Source of the DNA: Bradyrhizobium diazoefficiens
GTDB lineage: Bacteria; Pseudomonadota; Alphaproteobacteria; Rhizobiales; Xanthobacteraceae
Direction of reading: 5' to 3'
Length of the DNA stretch: 64,000 nt
Assembly: GCF_018131185.1 (NCBI RefSeq)
Contig: NZ_JAFCJE010000004.1
Location: 310,001-374,000 of the forward strand
Shown here: positions 26,374 through 34,812 of the stretch, in pieces
How positions within the stretch are numbered: position 1 is the stretch's first letter
How the letters are laid out: the number at the start of each line of letters is the position of its first letter
Notes under the pieces: generated by a model
Database searches by the model: none
Told to the model about the DNA's origin: nothing
Seen by the model: only the letters and a program-made list of their open reading frames with translations
Made by a program: the position numbers and the translations under genes

Positions 26374-28011
26374 TTACGCCTCGAAATTGCCGGCGCGGAA
26401 ATCCATCGCGAAGGCCGGCGATGCCTTCCACTTGATCGATTTCGGCTTGGCCGTGAAGGTCGCGTTCTGGTGCAGCACCGTATAGGCGGGATCCTCGCGC
26501 TCGGCGATCTCCAGCATGCGGCGGAACGCCTTCTTGCGCGCGGCGCGGTCGGTCGAGGTTTCCAGGAACTCCGAGAGCTTGTTCAGCTCGACATTGGTCC
26601 ACTCCCCGATCTGCTGCTGCTGGCCGTTCGGCCCGTGCTGGGCGACCAGCGAGGAGACCGGATCGTTGAAGGCGGCCGAGTTCGACCAGTCGCGCACGGC
26701 GCGCGCGGGTCCACGCTCCATGATCTGCGACCAGTTCTCCTTGGTCTCGATCTGGACGTTGAGGCCGACCGATTTCCACATCTCGACCAGCACCTGCGCG
26801 GTCGCGACCTGGTTGGTGTAGTAATTGTTGAGCAGACGATAAGGGATCGGATCACCCTTGTAGTTGGCCTGCTTCAACAGATCCTGCGCGAGCTTGGGAT
26901 CATACGCCGGCACGTTCCAATCGGCGTTGAACATGTCACCGTAGAATTCCCATTGCAGGCCCTTCGGCACGCGGGTGCGGCCGGCCCACAGGCTGTCGAC
27001 GATCGCCTGGCGGTCGATCGCATGGGTGAAAGCGCGCCGCACAAGCGGATTTGCGAGCACGGCGTGGTTCTTGTCGAACACGGTCAGGCGGTGATTGAGG
27101 ATGGTGCCGCCCTGCACCTCGAACGCGGAATTCTTCTCGATGCCGGCGACCTGATCCGGCGGGATGTCGCAGGCGAACTGATACTCCCCCGAGAGCAGCC
27201 CGTTGATGCGGCTCGCGACCTCCGGGACTTCCAGAAAGCGGATGCGTTTGAGCGGCGGCCGCCCGCCCCAATATTCGTCGTGAGCTTCCAGCGTCAGCGA
27301 CACGTCGGGCTTGAGCTCGACCACCTTGTAGGGACCGGTGGTGATCGGCTTGCGCGCCCAGTCGAGATAGCTTGCGGATTCCTCCCAGGCGCGGCGGTTC
27401 ATGATGTCGGAGCCGTAGCGCATCAGGCGGCCCTCGATCGTGACGTCGGGCGTCGCGTTGTAGAAGCGCACCGTGTACTTGTCGACGGCGTCGACGCGGA
27501 CGAGGTCGGGCCAGATGCGGCGAGCGACCGCGGGGACATCAGGCGGCAATTCCTTGCCCGGACGCGGCGTCGGGATCTTCTCGAACGCCTGGATGGTCGA
27601 GCGGCTCTTAGCCTCGGTCTCGCCGAACATGCGCTGGCGGCTGAAGGTGAAGACGACGTCCTCGGCCGTGAGCTCGTCGCCATTGTGGAATTTGACGCCC
27701 TGCCGCAGCTTCAGCTCGACGGTCTGATCGTCGATGCGGCGCCATTCGGTGGCGAGACCCGGCACGGCCTCGAGATTGCCGCGCCAGTTCTTGGAGATCA
27801 GACCTTCCCAGATCGAGGAGAAGAACACGCGCTCGCCGACATTGGACTGCTCGCGCAGCACGTCGAGCACGTTGGCATTCGTCACCTTCTGCACGGCGAT
27901 CGTCACCGACGGACGGTTGTCGCTCTGCCCGATCGCAAAGCGCGGCAGCAGCAATGTGCCCGCGGCAGCGCCGCCGGATTTCAGGATGGTGCGACGGGTA
28001 AATCTGCTCAT
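26374..28011 (-). CDS. ABC transporter solute-binding protein, family 5, Tat signal
   Basis: A 545-residue periplasmic binding protein of the peptide/nickel (SBP_bac_5) family. The N-terminus MSRFTRRTILKSGG is a twin-arginine signal, so it is probably exported folded. The mature part shows the family layout (SSIWEGLISKNWRGN, then VELKLRQGVKFHNGDELTAEDVVFTF). It is the first transporter gene of the operon and lies about 30 nt after the isomerase-like gene, so all six genes are probably co-transcribed. Confidence 0.94.
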   Translation of the reverse strand: MSRFTRRTILKSGGAAAGTLLLPRFAIGQSDNRPSVTIAVQKVTNANVLDVLREQSNVGERVFFSSIWEGLISKNWRGNLEAVPGLATEWRRIDDQTVELKLRQGVKFHNGDELTAEDVVFTFSRQRMFGETEAKSRSTIQAFEKIPTPRPGKELPPDVPAVARRIWPDLVRVDAVDKYTVRFYNATPDVTIEGRLMRYGSDIMNRRAWEESASYLDWARKPITTGPYKVVELKPDVSLTLEAHDEYWGGRPPLKRIRFLEVPEVASRINGLLSGEYQFACDIPPDQVAGIEKNSAFEVQGGTILNHRLTVFDKNHAVLANPLVRRAFTHAIDRQAIVDSLWAGRTRVPKGLQWEFYGDMFNADWNVPAYDPKLAQDLLKQANYKGDPIPYRLLNNYYTNQVATAQVLVEMWKSVGLNVQIETKENWSQIMERGPARAVRDWSNSAAFNDPVSSLVAQHGPNGQQQQIGEWTNVELNKLSEFLETSTDRAARKKAFRRMLEIAEREDPAYTVLHQNATFTAKPKSIKWKASPAFAMDFRAGNFEA

Positions 28012-28041
28012 GATGGGGACCCCTGCCCTTTGTGGTGTCGT

Positions 28042-28857
28042 TTATTCGGCGAGTCCGAGCGCGGCGAGATGGGCAGCGCCGGCGCGGACGTCGTCGTGGT
28101 TGCGGAGTTCGAGGATCAGCCGCGGGTTGGAATTCAGCCGTCCCAGTGAGCGGAACACGGCAACCCACGGGATGTTGCCTTCGCCCGGCGCCCAGTGCCG
28201 GTCGGCGAAGCCGTCAGTGTCCTGCAGATGGACGTGTGTCAGCATGTCACCCGCGGTCTCGACGTAATAGTCGACCGGCGGTGCGCCGGTGGAGATGTGG
28301 GCATAGTTGGCGTGCCCGGTGTCGAGCGAGACGCGGACCCTGCTGCTTTCGAGCGCCTTGGCGAGGCGCACCCGGTCGCGCGGATCCTTGTCCTCGATGT
28401 TCTCGATCACGATCTCGCAGCCGATGGTCTCCGCGCGCGCGATCACCTCGGCGAGCGTCGCCTTGACGCGCTCGACGATATTGGCGCGGTTGTCGGGATA
28501 GAGATCGAGATTGTTGTGGTCCCAGGTCGTGAACGGCGAATGGATCACCATCTGTGTCGCGACGAGGAACTCGGCGGCCTCGAGGCCCTGAAGCAGGCGC
28601 TTGGTCACCGCCTGGCGGATCATGGGATCGTGGCTGTCGATCTTGAAGCCCCAGAACGGGCCGTGGATGCCGAGCCGACCCGTATGGCCCGAGAGCATCT
28701 GCTTGATCTCGCCGGCCGTGCTGCGCCAATCGCTATCGAGAAGATCCGCGCGGAAGAAATCCTGGATTTCGAGATCGCGCTGCCTTTCGAGAAGCCAATC
28801 GCGATGCGCGGGGATCGATTTGATGGACAACGCGGCGCCCAGCACCGGTTTCGACAT
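28042..28857 (-). CDS. Sugar phosphate isomerase/epimerase-family TIM-barrel protein
   Basis: A 271-residue AP-endonuclease-2-type TIM barrel. IHGPFWGF, MVIHSPFTTWD, IVIENIEDKDP, VSLDTGHANYAH and LTHVHLQDTDG carry the likely metal-binding His, Glu and Asp residues. The family includes xylose isomerase-like enzymes, epimerases and inosose dehydratases. The ATG at 28857 has GGAG 6 nt upstream, so it is preferred over the ATG at 28881. Placed at the head of the ABC importer operon, it suggests the imported solute is a sugar-like or polyol compound rather than a peptide; this is inference. Confidence 0.88.
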   Translation of the reverse strand: MSKPVLGAALSIKSIPAHRDWLLERQRDLEIQDFFRADLLDSDWRSTAGEIKQMLSGHTGRLGIHGPFWGFKIDSHDPMIRQAVTKRLLQGLEAAEFLVATQMVIHSPFTTWDHNNLDLYPDNRANIVERVKATLAEVIARAETIGCEIVIENIEDKDPRDRVRLAKALESSRVRVSLDTGHANYAHISTGAPPVDYYVETAGDMLTHVHLQDTDGFADRHWAPGEGNIPWVAVFRSLGRLNSNPRLILELRNHDDVRAGAAHLAALGLAE

Positions 28858-29336
28858 GGCTTGCTCCTTCGCCGTCGGCAATGACGGGAGCAGCGCTAGA
28901 CCAGTTCAATGACAGGCCGGTGAAATGGAGATCCGGCGGCGCGGAGGAGATGTGGACATCCTGTCGATCGCGTGCTGCGGATCAAGCAACAGCAACTGGA
29001 CCACCGATGCCGAACGGGCACATTGCAAGCGGTATCTGTGTCCGTAGTGATCCGGAATGGAATCCTATCGTGATGTCGCGTACATCGCGGGACGTCGATC
29101 GGCGGCCACTTCCACGGGCATCACCCTCTGATCGCGCAACATGGGGTTGGGGGACCACATGGGGCGGGGGATTGAAGGCTGGGGCAAGGTGACGAGGTCC
29201 GGACTCCTAGGCACTCCGGACCTCGAAACTTTTTGATGGAACGCAGCAACGCGCCGTCCGGTCGCTCGTCGGCGAAGTTTCTCGAGCGCGGTCAGCAAGG
29301 GCGACGGCTCTCTCTCGTCGCCGAACCATCGCCTGA
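28858..29336. other. Intergenic region with a possible non-coding transcript
   Basis: About 480 bases with no recognised protein. A plus-strand open frame (28881-29192) encodes a 103-residue, Trp/Arg-rich product without the third-position G/C bias of real genes here. It ends exactly where a strong plus-strand terminator begins. A small RNA or an unusual short gene is possible. Confidence 0.45.
29193..29234 (+). terminator. Strong rho-independent terminator with no recognised upstream gene
   Basis: A perfect 11-bp stem (CGAGGTCCGGA at 29193-29203, TCCGGACCTCG at 29215-29225) with an 11-nt loop is followed by AAACTTTTT. The T run lies on the plus strand only. No convincing plus-strand gene precedes it. 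Confidence 0.75.
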
Positions 29337-29570
29337 TCACCACGTCCTTCCGCCGAGCACCCTGCTCCTGGCCCCGCGCGGCTGTGCCGCCTTCAGCGCG
29401 TCACGCTGCGCGCAAAGACCTTCGACCTTCGCCTCCATCCGCGACAGCAGCGCTTCGGCCGAGGCCGTTCCGAGACCCGCCCGCTGGAGCTGGAGGATCT
29501 CTTTCCTCTGCCTGCCCATCTGGACGCGCATCCGTTCAATCTCCCTCCTGACAGTGTCCAGGTCCGGCAT
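29337..29570 (-). CDS. Small coiled-coil hypothetical protein (77 aa)
   Basis: A 77-residue protein that is nearly all helix: charged heptads run from MPDLDTVRREIERMRVQ through residue 60, ending in a basic tail (RGARSRVLGG). GAGGCGGAAC lies directly before the ATG at 29570. The frame is open to 29681, but the extra residues are unlike the rest. No family was recognised; single-helix proteins of this type often oligomerise. Confidence 0.55.
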   Translation of the reverse strand: MPDLDTVRREIERMRVQMGRQRKEILQLQRAGLGTASAEALLSRMEAKVEGLCAQRDALKAAQPRGARSRVLGGRTW

Positions 29571-29667
29571 GTTCCGCCTCGCGATTTTGAATACGACACC
29601 ATGAGAACAAAAACGGAACGCAAAGTCGAGTCCGACGTTGGACGGACAGGAAAAAGGGAGATGCGTG

Positions 29668-29859
29668 ATGGCCGACAACACCCGGAAGGACTCGAAAGAC
29701 TGGGTTTCCGGCGACGATCCGATGACGGGAGCCCAGGAATCCTATCTCAAGACCCTCGCCGAGCAGGCGCACGTGAGCCCGCCGGCGGACGAGCTGACCA
29801 AGGCCGAGGCCTCCGAGCTGATCGACAAGATGCGGCAAAAGGCCGGGTTGGAGGACTGA
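29668..29859 (+). CDS. DUF3072 domain-containing protein
   Basis: A 63-residue protein carrying the short DUF3072 motif: DDPMTGAQESYLKTLAEQA followed by ELTKAEASELIDKMRQ. The domain has no known function. It occurs in small proteins across rhizobia and actinobacteria. GGGAG lies 7 nt before the ATG at 29668, which is preferred over an in-frame ATG at 29638. It precedes another small charged protein by about 60 nt. Confidence 0.8.
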   Translation: MADNTRKDSKDWVSGDDPMTGAQESYLKTLAEQAHVSPPADELTKAEASELIDKMRQKAGLED

Positions 29860-29917
29860 CCCGCATGATTGCGGCGCCCGGCCGCCATGTGTATGCAAAC
29901 GAAATTGGGAATCGAAA

Positions 29918-30070
29918 ATGCCTTATTTCGTTTGCGCCCGCGACGGAGCGGGCCAGATCATCTTGAAGCGCGACACCAGGGAAGCGGCCGAGAAGAAGGC
30001 CGCCGAGCTCCGCGACCTCGGCTATTTCGAAGTCGAGGTCATCGCGAAGGGTGAAGAGAAGGCGGCGTGA
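29918..30070 (+). CDS. Small hypothetical protein (50 aa)
   Basis: ATG at 29918 to TGA at 30068-30070 encodes 50 residues in a beta-alpha-beta pattern: MPYFVCARDGAGQIILKRD, a Lys/Glu/Ala helix, then a FEVEVIAK strand. The codon bias is like real genes. It follows the DUF3072 gene on the same strand and may be co-transcribed with it. No family is known to me. Confidence 0.65.
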   Translation: MPYFVCARDGAGQIILKRDTREAAEKKAAELRDLGYFEVEVIAKGEEKAA

Positions 30071-30074
30071 GGGA

Positions 30075-30338
30075 TCATGCTTCCCTCAGCACCTTGATGA
30101 CGCTGAGAATGACGAAAGCACCCAGACCGTAGGTCAGCGCATTCACGGCCCAGGAAATGGCGATGCCGAGGAGGGTGGATCCTCCGACCGCTCCCTGGAA
30201 AAAATACGCTGCGGTGATGCCCGGCCACTCCAACCAAAGAAGCGCGAAGTCGGTCAGCGGCTCCAGGACGAGGAGCACCGTCGAGACGAGCGCCCCGACG
30301 GCCAACGCGATGACGAGGTGTGTCCTCAGCCAGGGCAT
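30075..30338 (-). CDS. Small membrane protein (87 aa)
   Basis: An 87-residue protein with two or three predicted membrane helices (about residues 8-28, 34-52 and 58-80). The ATG at 30338 shares one base with the stop of the gene upstream (TGATG), so the two are coupled. A TTG one codon earlier is also possible. No family was recognised. Confidence 0.7.
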   Translation of the reverse strand: MPWLRTHLVIALAVGALVSTVLLVLEPLTDFALLWLEWPGITAAYFFQGAVGGSTLLGIAISWAVNALTYGLGAFVILSVIKVLREA

Positions 30339-30538
30339 CAAAGACCCAGCAGGTCAGCGATAACAGGAATGAGGAAGAAAGCGGCAATCCCGAGCAGCCC
30401 GCCCACGACAAAGCGTGCCGCGCGGCCGTGAATCTTTGTATCGAGCCACGCACACGTGGCGACCACAACCTGCCTCAGCCAGTTGCCCACGAGGGTTCTG
30501 ACGAGATCGAACAGGAGTTCTGCAACGAGTGCGGCCAT
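30338..30538 (-). CDS. Small membrane protein (66 aa)
   Basis: Starting at ATG 30538, the 66-residue product has an amphipathic N-terminal helix (MAALVAELLFDLVRTLVG) and one strong membrane helix near the C-terminus (residues about 45-63). The frame extends to 30640, but the extra 34 residues are Arg-rich. It is translationally coupled to the following small membrane protein gene, so the two may form a complex; the role is unknown. Confidence 0.55.
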   Translation of the reverse strand: MAALVAELLFDLVRTLVGNWLRQVVVATCAWLDTKIHGRAARFVVGGLLGIAAFFLIPVIADLLGL

Positions 30539-30726
30539 GCCGTTTGGTCGGCGCGACCTCTGGCGGGGTTCAAGTGCGGAGGCAATGACGAGAGCGGTTG
30601 AAAGCCTGCGCCGCTGGACTGCACCTCCCGAATACCACAAGATAGTTTCAGTGTCGGTGAGCAGATCGGCCGGCAGCCAGCGTGAGTTAAGTGCCGCAAA
30701 AAATTCAGAAAGCGCAGGGAGGAACG

Positions 30727-32346
30727 ATGCAGCGAAAAAGAAACGTGGCGCTTGATGATGTGATGGTTGGCTTGGGTCTCATAGCGGCCATCACGGTCAT
30801 TGCGATCTCGCCGGCAAGCGCCGACGATTCGGCCAACATACCACCTGCGCACAAATGCGCTGACCTGACCGGCTGGAAGATGCCGGGAACGACGACAACA
30901 ATCACCAAGGCCGAACTGGTGCCGGAGGCACCGCCGGGGACCGTGCAGCCGTCGCCGCCGGCGCCGGCCACCGTATCGGTAGCGCTGCCGCCGAACTGCC
31001 GCGCGGATGGCGTGATCGATCAGCGCGTCGGCGTCGAGGGCAAGTCCTACGCGATCGGCTTTGCCGTTGCCCTGCCCGATCGCTGGAACGGCCGGTTCTT
31101 GTTTCAGGGCGGCGGTGGTTTGAACGGCTCGATCCGGCCGCCGCTGGGTTATCATGCGGCCGGCGAGGTGCCGGCGCTGGCGCGCGGCTTTGCCGTGGTC
31201 TCCACCGATAGCGGTCATCAGGGCGCGGTGTTCGATGCCTCGTTCCTGAAGGATCAGGAAGCCGCGCTCAACTTCGCCAATTCATCCGTCGGCAAGGTGA
31301 CGATGGCCGCCAAGGCGATCGTCGCGCATTACTATGGCCAGCCCGCAAAGCGTTCCTATTTCACGGGGTGCTCGACCGGGGGACGCGAGGGCATGCTGGC
31401 GTCGGCGCGCTATCCCGAGCAATTCGACGGCATCGTCGCGGGCGCGCCTGCGATGCGCACCGGCAACTCCAATATCGGTCTCGCCTGGGCCAACGCTGCC
31501 TTCAGCCAGATCGCGCCGAAAGATCCCTCCGGGAAGCCGGAGCCCGCCAAGACGTTTTCCGCGGCCGAGCGAAACCTGATCACGAATGCGATCCTCGATG
31601 CCTGCGACGCCAAGGACGGTGTCAAGGATGGCCTGATCTTCGACGGCAAGGCCTGTCAATTCGATCCCGCGGTCCTCACTTGCAAGGGCGACAAGACGGA
31701 TTCCTGCCTGGCGACGCCGCAGGTCGATGCCTTGAAGAAGGCTTTTGCCGGACCGAAGAATTCACGCGGCACGCAGGTCTACCCGCCGTTCCCGTGGGAC
31801 AGCGGCGTGGCAGCCGAAGGCGTTGCCATTCCCGGCATCCTGACCACGGGCGCGCGCAGTCCGGTCGGACCGCCTGTCTGGGAAAACATCAACGTCGATC
31901 AACTCGAAGACCGGGTCAACGCGAGCGGGATGGATCGCCTCACCAACACCGCCTACTGGACCAACCTTTCGAGCTACTTCGGCCATGGCGGCAAGCTGCT
32001 GTTTTACCACGGTGTGAGCGATCCCTGGTTCTCGGCGAACGACACCGTGAACTACTACGAGCGCATGGCAGCGGATTCAGGCGGCATGGAATTGGTGCGG
32101 GAGAAATCGAGCCGGGCCTTCCTGGTGCCCGGCATGGGTCACTGCTCGAGCGGCGCAACGCTCGATCGTTTCGATCTCCTCACCGCGGTCGTGAACTGGG
32201 TGGAAGACGGCAAGGCGCCCGATGCGGTGGTCGCGACGGGACCAGCCTTTCCCGGCCGCACTCGGCCGCTTTGCGCCTATCCGCAACATGCGCAGTATAA
32301 GGGCCAAGGCGATCCGGAGAGCGCGGAGAGTTTTGAGTGCAAGTAG
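30727..32346 (+). CDS. Tannase/feruloyl esterase-family hydrolase, secreted
   Basis: A 539-residue exported serine esterase. An N-terminal signal sequence (residues about 1-35) is followed by the tannase-family domain with the nucleophile motif in FTGCSTGGREG and the C-terminal VPGMGHCSSG carrying the catalytic His. Several Cys pairs suggest disulfides. The family splits ester bonds of plant phenolics such as ferulate or gallate esters; the exact substrate is unknown. A perfect ribosome site (GGGAGGAACG) fixes the ATG at 30727. It fits a plant-associated or soil lifestyle. It is transcribed alone. Confidence 0.9.
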   Translation: MQRKRNVALDDVMVGLGLIAAITVIAISPASADDSANIPPAHKCADLTGWKMPGTTTTITKAELVPEAPPGTVQPSPPAPATVSVALPPNCRADGVIDQRVGVEGKSYAIGFAVALPDRWNGRFLFQGGGGLNGSIRPPLGYHAAGEVPALARGFAVVSTDSGHQGAVFDASFLKDQEAALNFANSSVGKVTMAAKAIVAHYYGQPAKRSYFTGCSTGGREGMLASARYPEQFDGIVAGAPAMRTGNSNIGLAWANAAFSQIAPKDPSGKPEPAKTFSAAERNLITNAILDACDAKDGVKDGLIFDGKACQFDPAVLTCKGDKTDSCLATPQVDALKKAFAGPKNSRGTQVYPPFPWDSGVAAEGVAIPGILTTGARSPVGPPVWENINVDQLEDRVNASGMDRLTNTAYWTNLSSYFGHGGKLLFYHGVSDPWFSANDTVNYYERMAADSGGMELVREKSSRAFLVPGMGHCSSGATLDRFDLLTAVVNWVEDGKAPDAVVATGPAFPGRTRPLCAYPQHAQYKGQGDPESAESFECK

Positions 32347-32360
32347 GGAGATCGGCAGCT

Positions 32361-32448
32361 CGTAGGATGGGTAGAGCGAAGCGAAACCCATCGGCCTTGT
32401 TGCGTGACGAAGCATGATAGGTTTCGCAAGTGCTCTACCCATCCTACG
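32361..32448. repeat. 88-bp palindromic intergenic repeat
   Basis: The element is bounded by a perfect 17-bp inverted repeat, CGTAGGATGGGTAGAGC (32361-32377) with its complement at 32432-32448, and the inner arms (GCGAAACCCAT and AGGTTTCGC) are partly complementary. I recall this as a widespread Bradyrhizobium repeat. It lies between the esterase gene and the next gene on the same strand. Confidence 0.85.
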
Positions 32449-32516
32449 CCTTCGGCGACGAGCTTCGGGCGCCACTCGCCCTGACTTTTGACAAGCGATC
32501 AGGCAAGATAACTTAA

Positions 32517-33176
32517 ATGAAAACCGCACTTGTCTTTGGCGCAACCGGCTTCATCGGCTCGCATTTGCTGCGCGACCTGTTGGACAGTCCCGACTATTCG
32601 CGGGTTGTCGCGGTGGCCCGCAAACCGCTGGCGGTAAGCCATCCGAAGCTCACGGTGCTGATCGGTGATCTCGCTTACCTGCCCGCACTCAAGCCGCAAC
32701 TGGTAGCGGACGAGATCTTCATAGCGCTGGGGACGACGCGCAAGCACACCCCTGACGAGGCCGAGTACTACAAGATCGACCATGATTATCCGCTGCTCGC
32801 GGCCGAGATTGCCAGGGCGAACGGCGCGCGCTCGGTGTTTCTGGTCACGGCCGTCGGCGCCAACGCCGCTTCCAGCGTGTTCTATCTCAGGACCAAGGGC
32901 GAGGTGGAGCGGGACATTCTCGCGCTCGATTTCGAGCACACGCATATCTTCCGCCCGTCGATGATCCTCGGCGCGCGCGACGAGGACCGCCCGCGTGAAC
33001 GCCTCATCATCGCAATATGGGGCGCGCTCAATCCGCTGCTCGTTGGTCCGGCCGACCGGTATCGCGGGCTGACCGGCAACGACATCGCGCACGCCATCGC
33101 CAAAGCCGCGCGCCATCAAACCGAGAAGGTGCGGATCTATCATTGGAAAGAGATGGCGGCACTGCTTCGAGCGTGA
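32517..33176 (+). CDS. NAD(P)-binding Rossmann-fold protein (atypical SDR)
   Basis: A 219-residue protein with the dinucleotide-binding motif GATGFIGSHLLRDLL near the N-terminus, and LVTAVGANA and FRPSMILGAR segments in the positions expected of atypical short-chain dehydrogenase/HTATIP2-like proteins. The classical YxxxK active-site motif is not evident, so it may be a regulator or oxidoreductase. It stands between two repeats or unrelated genes and no pathway partner is visible. Confidence 0.85.
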   Translation: MKTALVFGATGFIGSHLLRDLLDSPDYSRVVAVARKPLAVSHPKLTVLIGDLAYLPALKPQLVADEIFIALGTTRKHTPDEAEYYKIDHDYPLLAAEIARANGARSVFLVTAVGANAASSVFYLRTKGEVERDILALDFEHTHIFRPSMILGARDEDRPRERLIIAIWGALNPLLVGPADRYRGLTGNDIAHAIAKAARHQTEKVRIYHWKEMAALLRA

Positions 33177-33310
33177 TGCGGTGCGAGCCGAACCGGCACC
33201 CCTCACGCACATTTGCGTCGGCCCCCTGCCCCTGCTCCGCGTTTCCTGCTATCTCTCCCCCGCCGTCCCGGCCCAAGACAAAACCCTCCATCGCCCAGGG
33301 AGCAACAACC

Positions 33311-33763
33311 ATGCGATACCTCCACACCATGCTGCGCGTGCGCAATCTCGATGTCGCGCTGAAATTCTATCAGGATGCGCTGGGGCTGAAGGAGGTGCGG
33401 CGGATCGAGAACGACAAGGGGCGGTTCACGCTGGTGTTCCTGTGTTCGTCTGACGATCTCGAGGCGCTGAAGAAGCAGCCGTCGAGCCGCGGTGCGCCGC
33501 TGGTCGAGCTCACCTGGAATTGGGACGAGGAGACATACGGCGAGGATCGCTTCTTCGGCCATCTCGCCTATGAGGTCGACGACATCTACGCCACTTGCGA
33601 GAAGCTGCAGAAGGCCGGCGTCACCATCAACCGTCCGCCGCGCGACGGCAACATGGCCTTCGTGCGCTCGCCGGACCTGCACTCGATCGAGCTGCTGCAG
33701 AAGGGCGATCCGAAGCCGCCACAGGAGCCCTGGGCCTCGATGCCGAATACCGGTCATTGGTGA
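33311..33763 (+). CDS. VOC-family protein, lactoylglutathione lyase-like
   Basis: A 150-residue vicinal-oxygen-chelate protein closely resembling glyoxalase I: MRYLHTMLRVRNLDVALKFY, then LVELTWNWD, GHLAYEVDDIY and AFVRSPDLHSIELLQ supply the expected metal ligands (His, Glu, His, Glu). Glyoxalase I converts the methylglyoxal-glutathione hemithioacetal to lactoylglutathione in the cytoplasm. The start is ATG 33311; the open frame upstream is not homologous. A glutathione transferase gene follows a few hundred bases downstream, a compatible context. Confidence 0.9.
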   Translation: MRYLHTMLRVRNLDVALKFYQDALGLKEVRRIENDKGRFTLVFLCSSDDLEALKKQPSSRGAPLVELTWNWDEETYGEDRFFGHLAYEVDDIYATCEKLQKAGVTINRPPRDGNMAFVRSPDLHSIELLQKGDPKPPQEPWASMPNTGHW

Positions 33764-33831
33764 GGCGCAGGACGGAACAAGCTCCCTTGCCCGACGTTCT
33801 CCTTTCACGAAATCGATTGGAGGAGGATACG

Positions 33832-33912
33832 ATGGCAAGAGGCCTTTTGCTGTGGATGGTCGGCGTGCCGATCCCGGTGATCATTCTGTTGTGGCTGTTC
33901 TTCGGCCGCTGA
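33832..33912 (+). CDS. Tiny membrane protein (26 aa)
   Basis: ATG at 33832 to TGA at 33910-33912 gives 26 residues forming a single transmembrane helix flanked by Arg (MARGLLLWM...FFGR). An excellent Shine-Dalgarno (GGAGGAGGA) lies 5-6 nt upstream and a rho-independent terminator lies 24 nt downstream, which together make translation very likely despite the size. I recall similar peptides in Bradyrhizobium. The function is unknown. Confidence 0.75.
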   Translation: MARGLLLWMVGVPIPVIILLWLFFGR

Positions 33913-33935
33913 GCGTCAGGTTCGAATTTGCAATG

Positions 33936-33963
33936 AAAGCTCCGCCGACGGCGGAGCTTTTTG
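33936..33963 (+). terminator. Rho-independent terminator
   Basis: AAAGCTCCGCC and GGCGGAGCTTT form an 11-bp stem around a GAC loop, followed by T residues. It ends the transcript of the 26-codon gene just upstream. Confidence 0.88.
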
Positions 33964-34047
33964 CATGAGAGCGCCGCAACCGCCGCATCGCTCGATCCAG
34001 GAATTTCCGCTATCACCCGCGCAGAGCGACAACGCGGGAGACGCCTC

Positions 34048-34686
34048 ATGCCTGACACCGAGCTGACGATCTGGGGCCGCGCCAATTCGGTCAACGTGCA
34101 GAAGGTGCTTTGGTGCCTGACCGAGCTCGCTTTGCCCTATGAGCGCATCGACGCCGGCATGAGTTACGGCAAAACGCGCGAGGCCGAGTATCTGGCGATG
34201 AACCCCAATGCGCGGATCCCGACGCTGGTCGAGGGCGACTTCGTGTTGTGGGAATCCAATTCGATCCTGCGCTATCTCTGCCTCGCGCATGGGCGCGGCA
34301 CGCCGATCTATCCGGAAGCGCCGAAGGAGCGCGCCAGCGTCGATCGCTGGCTCGACTGGACGCTGTCGACCGTTCAACCGGTCGACCGCCCGGTGTTCTG
34401 GGGCATCGTGCGCACCGCGCCCGCCGAGCGCGACATGATCCAGGTGCAGCGCGATGCCGACGCCGCCGCCGAGGTCTGGGCGATCGCCGACCGCCTGCTC
34501 TCCTCGCGCTGCTTCATGGAGGGCGAGCAGTTCACGCTCGCCGACATCGCGCTCGGCTCCTATGCGCGGCGCTGGCTCGGCGTCGAGGGCATCTCCCGAC
34601 CGGCGCAGCCGCATCTGACGCGCTGGCTCGCCGAGCTCGGCAAGCGGCCCGGATTTGCGCAATTCGTCGCGCCGCCGATGTCCTGA
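34048..34686 (+). CDS. Glutathione S-transferase family protein
   Basis: A 212-residue cytoplasmic GST: an N-terminal thioredoxin-like domain (LTIWGRANSVNVQKVLW, IPTLVEGDFVLWESNSILRYL, with the cis-Pro and Glu-Ser glutathione contacts) and a C-terminal helical domain ending in LTRWLAELGKRPGF. GGGAG lies 7 nt upstream of the ATG at 34048, preferred over an upstream in-frame ATG at 33961 that overlaps the terminator. The electrophile substrate is unknown. Confidence 0.92.
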   Translation: MPDTELTIWGRANSVNVQKVLWCLTELALPYERIDAGMSYGKTREAEYLAMNPNARIPTLVEGDFVLWESNSILRYLCLAHGRGTPIYPEAPKERASVDRWLDWTLSTVQPVDRPVFWGIVRTAPAERDMIQVQRDADAAAEVWAIADRLLSSRCFMEGEQFTLADIALGSYARRWLGVEGISRPAQPHLTRWLAELGKRPGFAQFVAPPMS

Positions 34687-34770
34687 GCCGGTGGCGCGGC
34701 GTAAGCTGCGGTGAGAGCACGACGAATCCGCGCTTCAGCGCAAGCCACGGGCGTCAGCTCAGCACTTGAC

Positions 34771-34798
34771 GGCTACTGTGCATGGGGTTGTTTTCGCG
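34771..34798 (-). repeat. Dispersed repeat, copy 2 (reverse orientation)
   Basis: The reverse complement of this stretch matches the copies at 11712 and 57082, including the core CAACCCCATGCACAGTAGCC and the preceding AAAA; with copy 3 it also shares CGCG or CG before that. It lies in the intergenic space after the glutathione transferase gene. Confidence 0.75.
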
Positions 34799-34812
34799 TT
34801 TTTGCTTTGGGC

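Noticed and set aside
28881..29192. A 103-codon plus-strand ORF ending just before a terminator
   Set aside because: No third-position G/C bias and no recognisable segment; kept only as a possible transcript in the findings.
29065..29343. A 92-codon minus-strand ORF
   Set aside because: It crosses the plus-strand terminator region, has no ribosome site that I can see and an unstructured, Arg/Pro-rich product.
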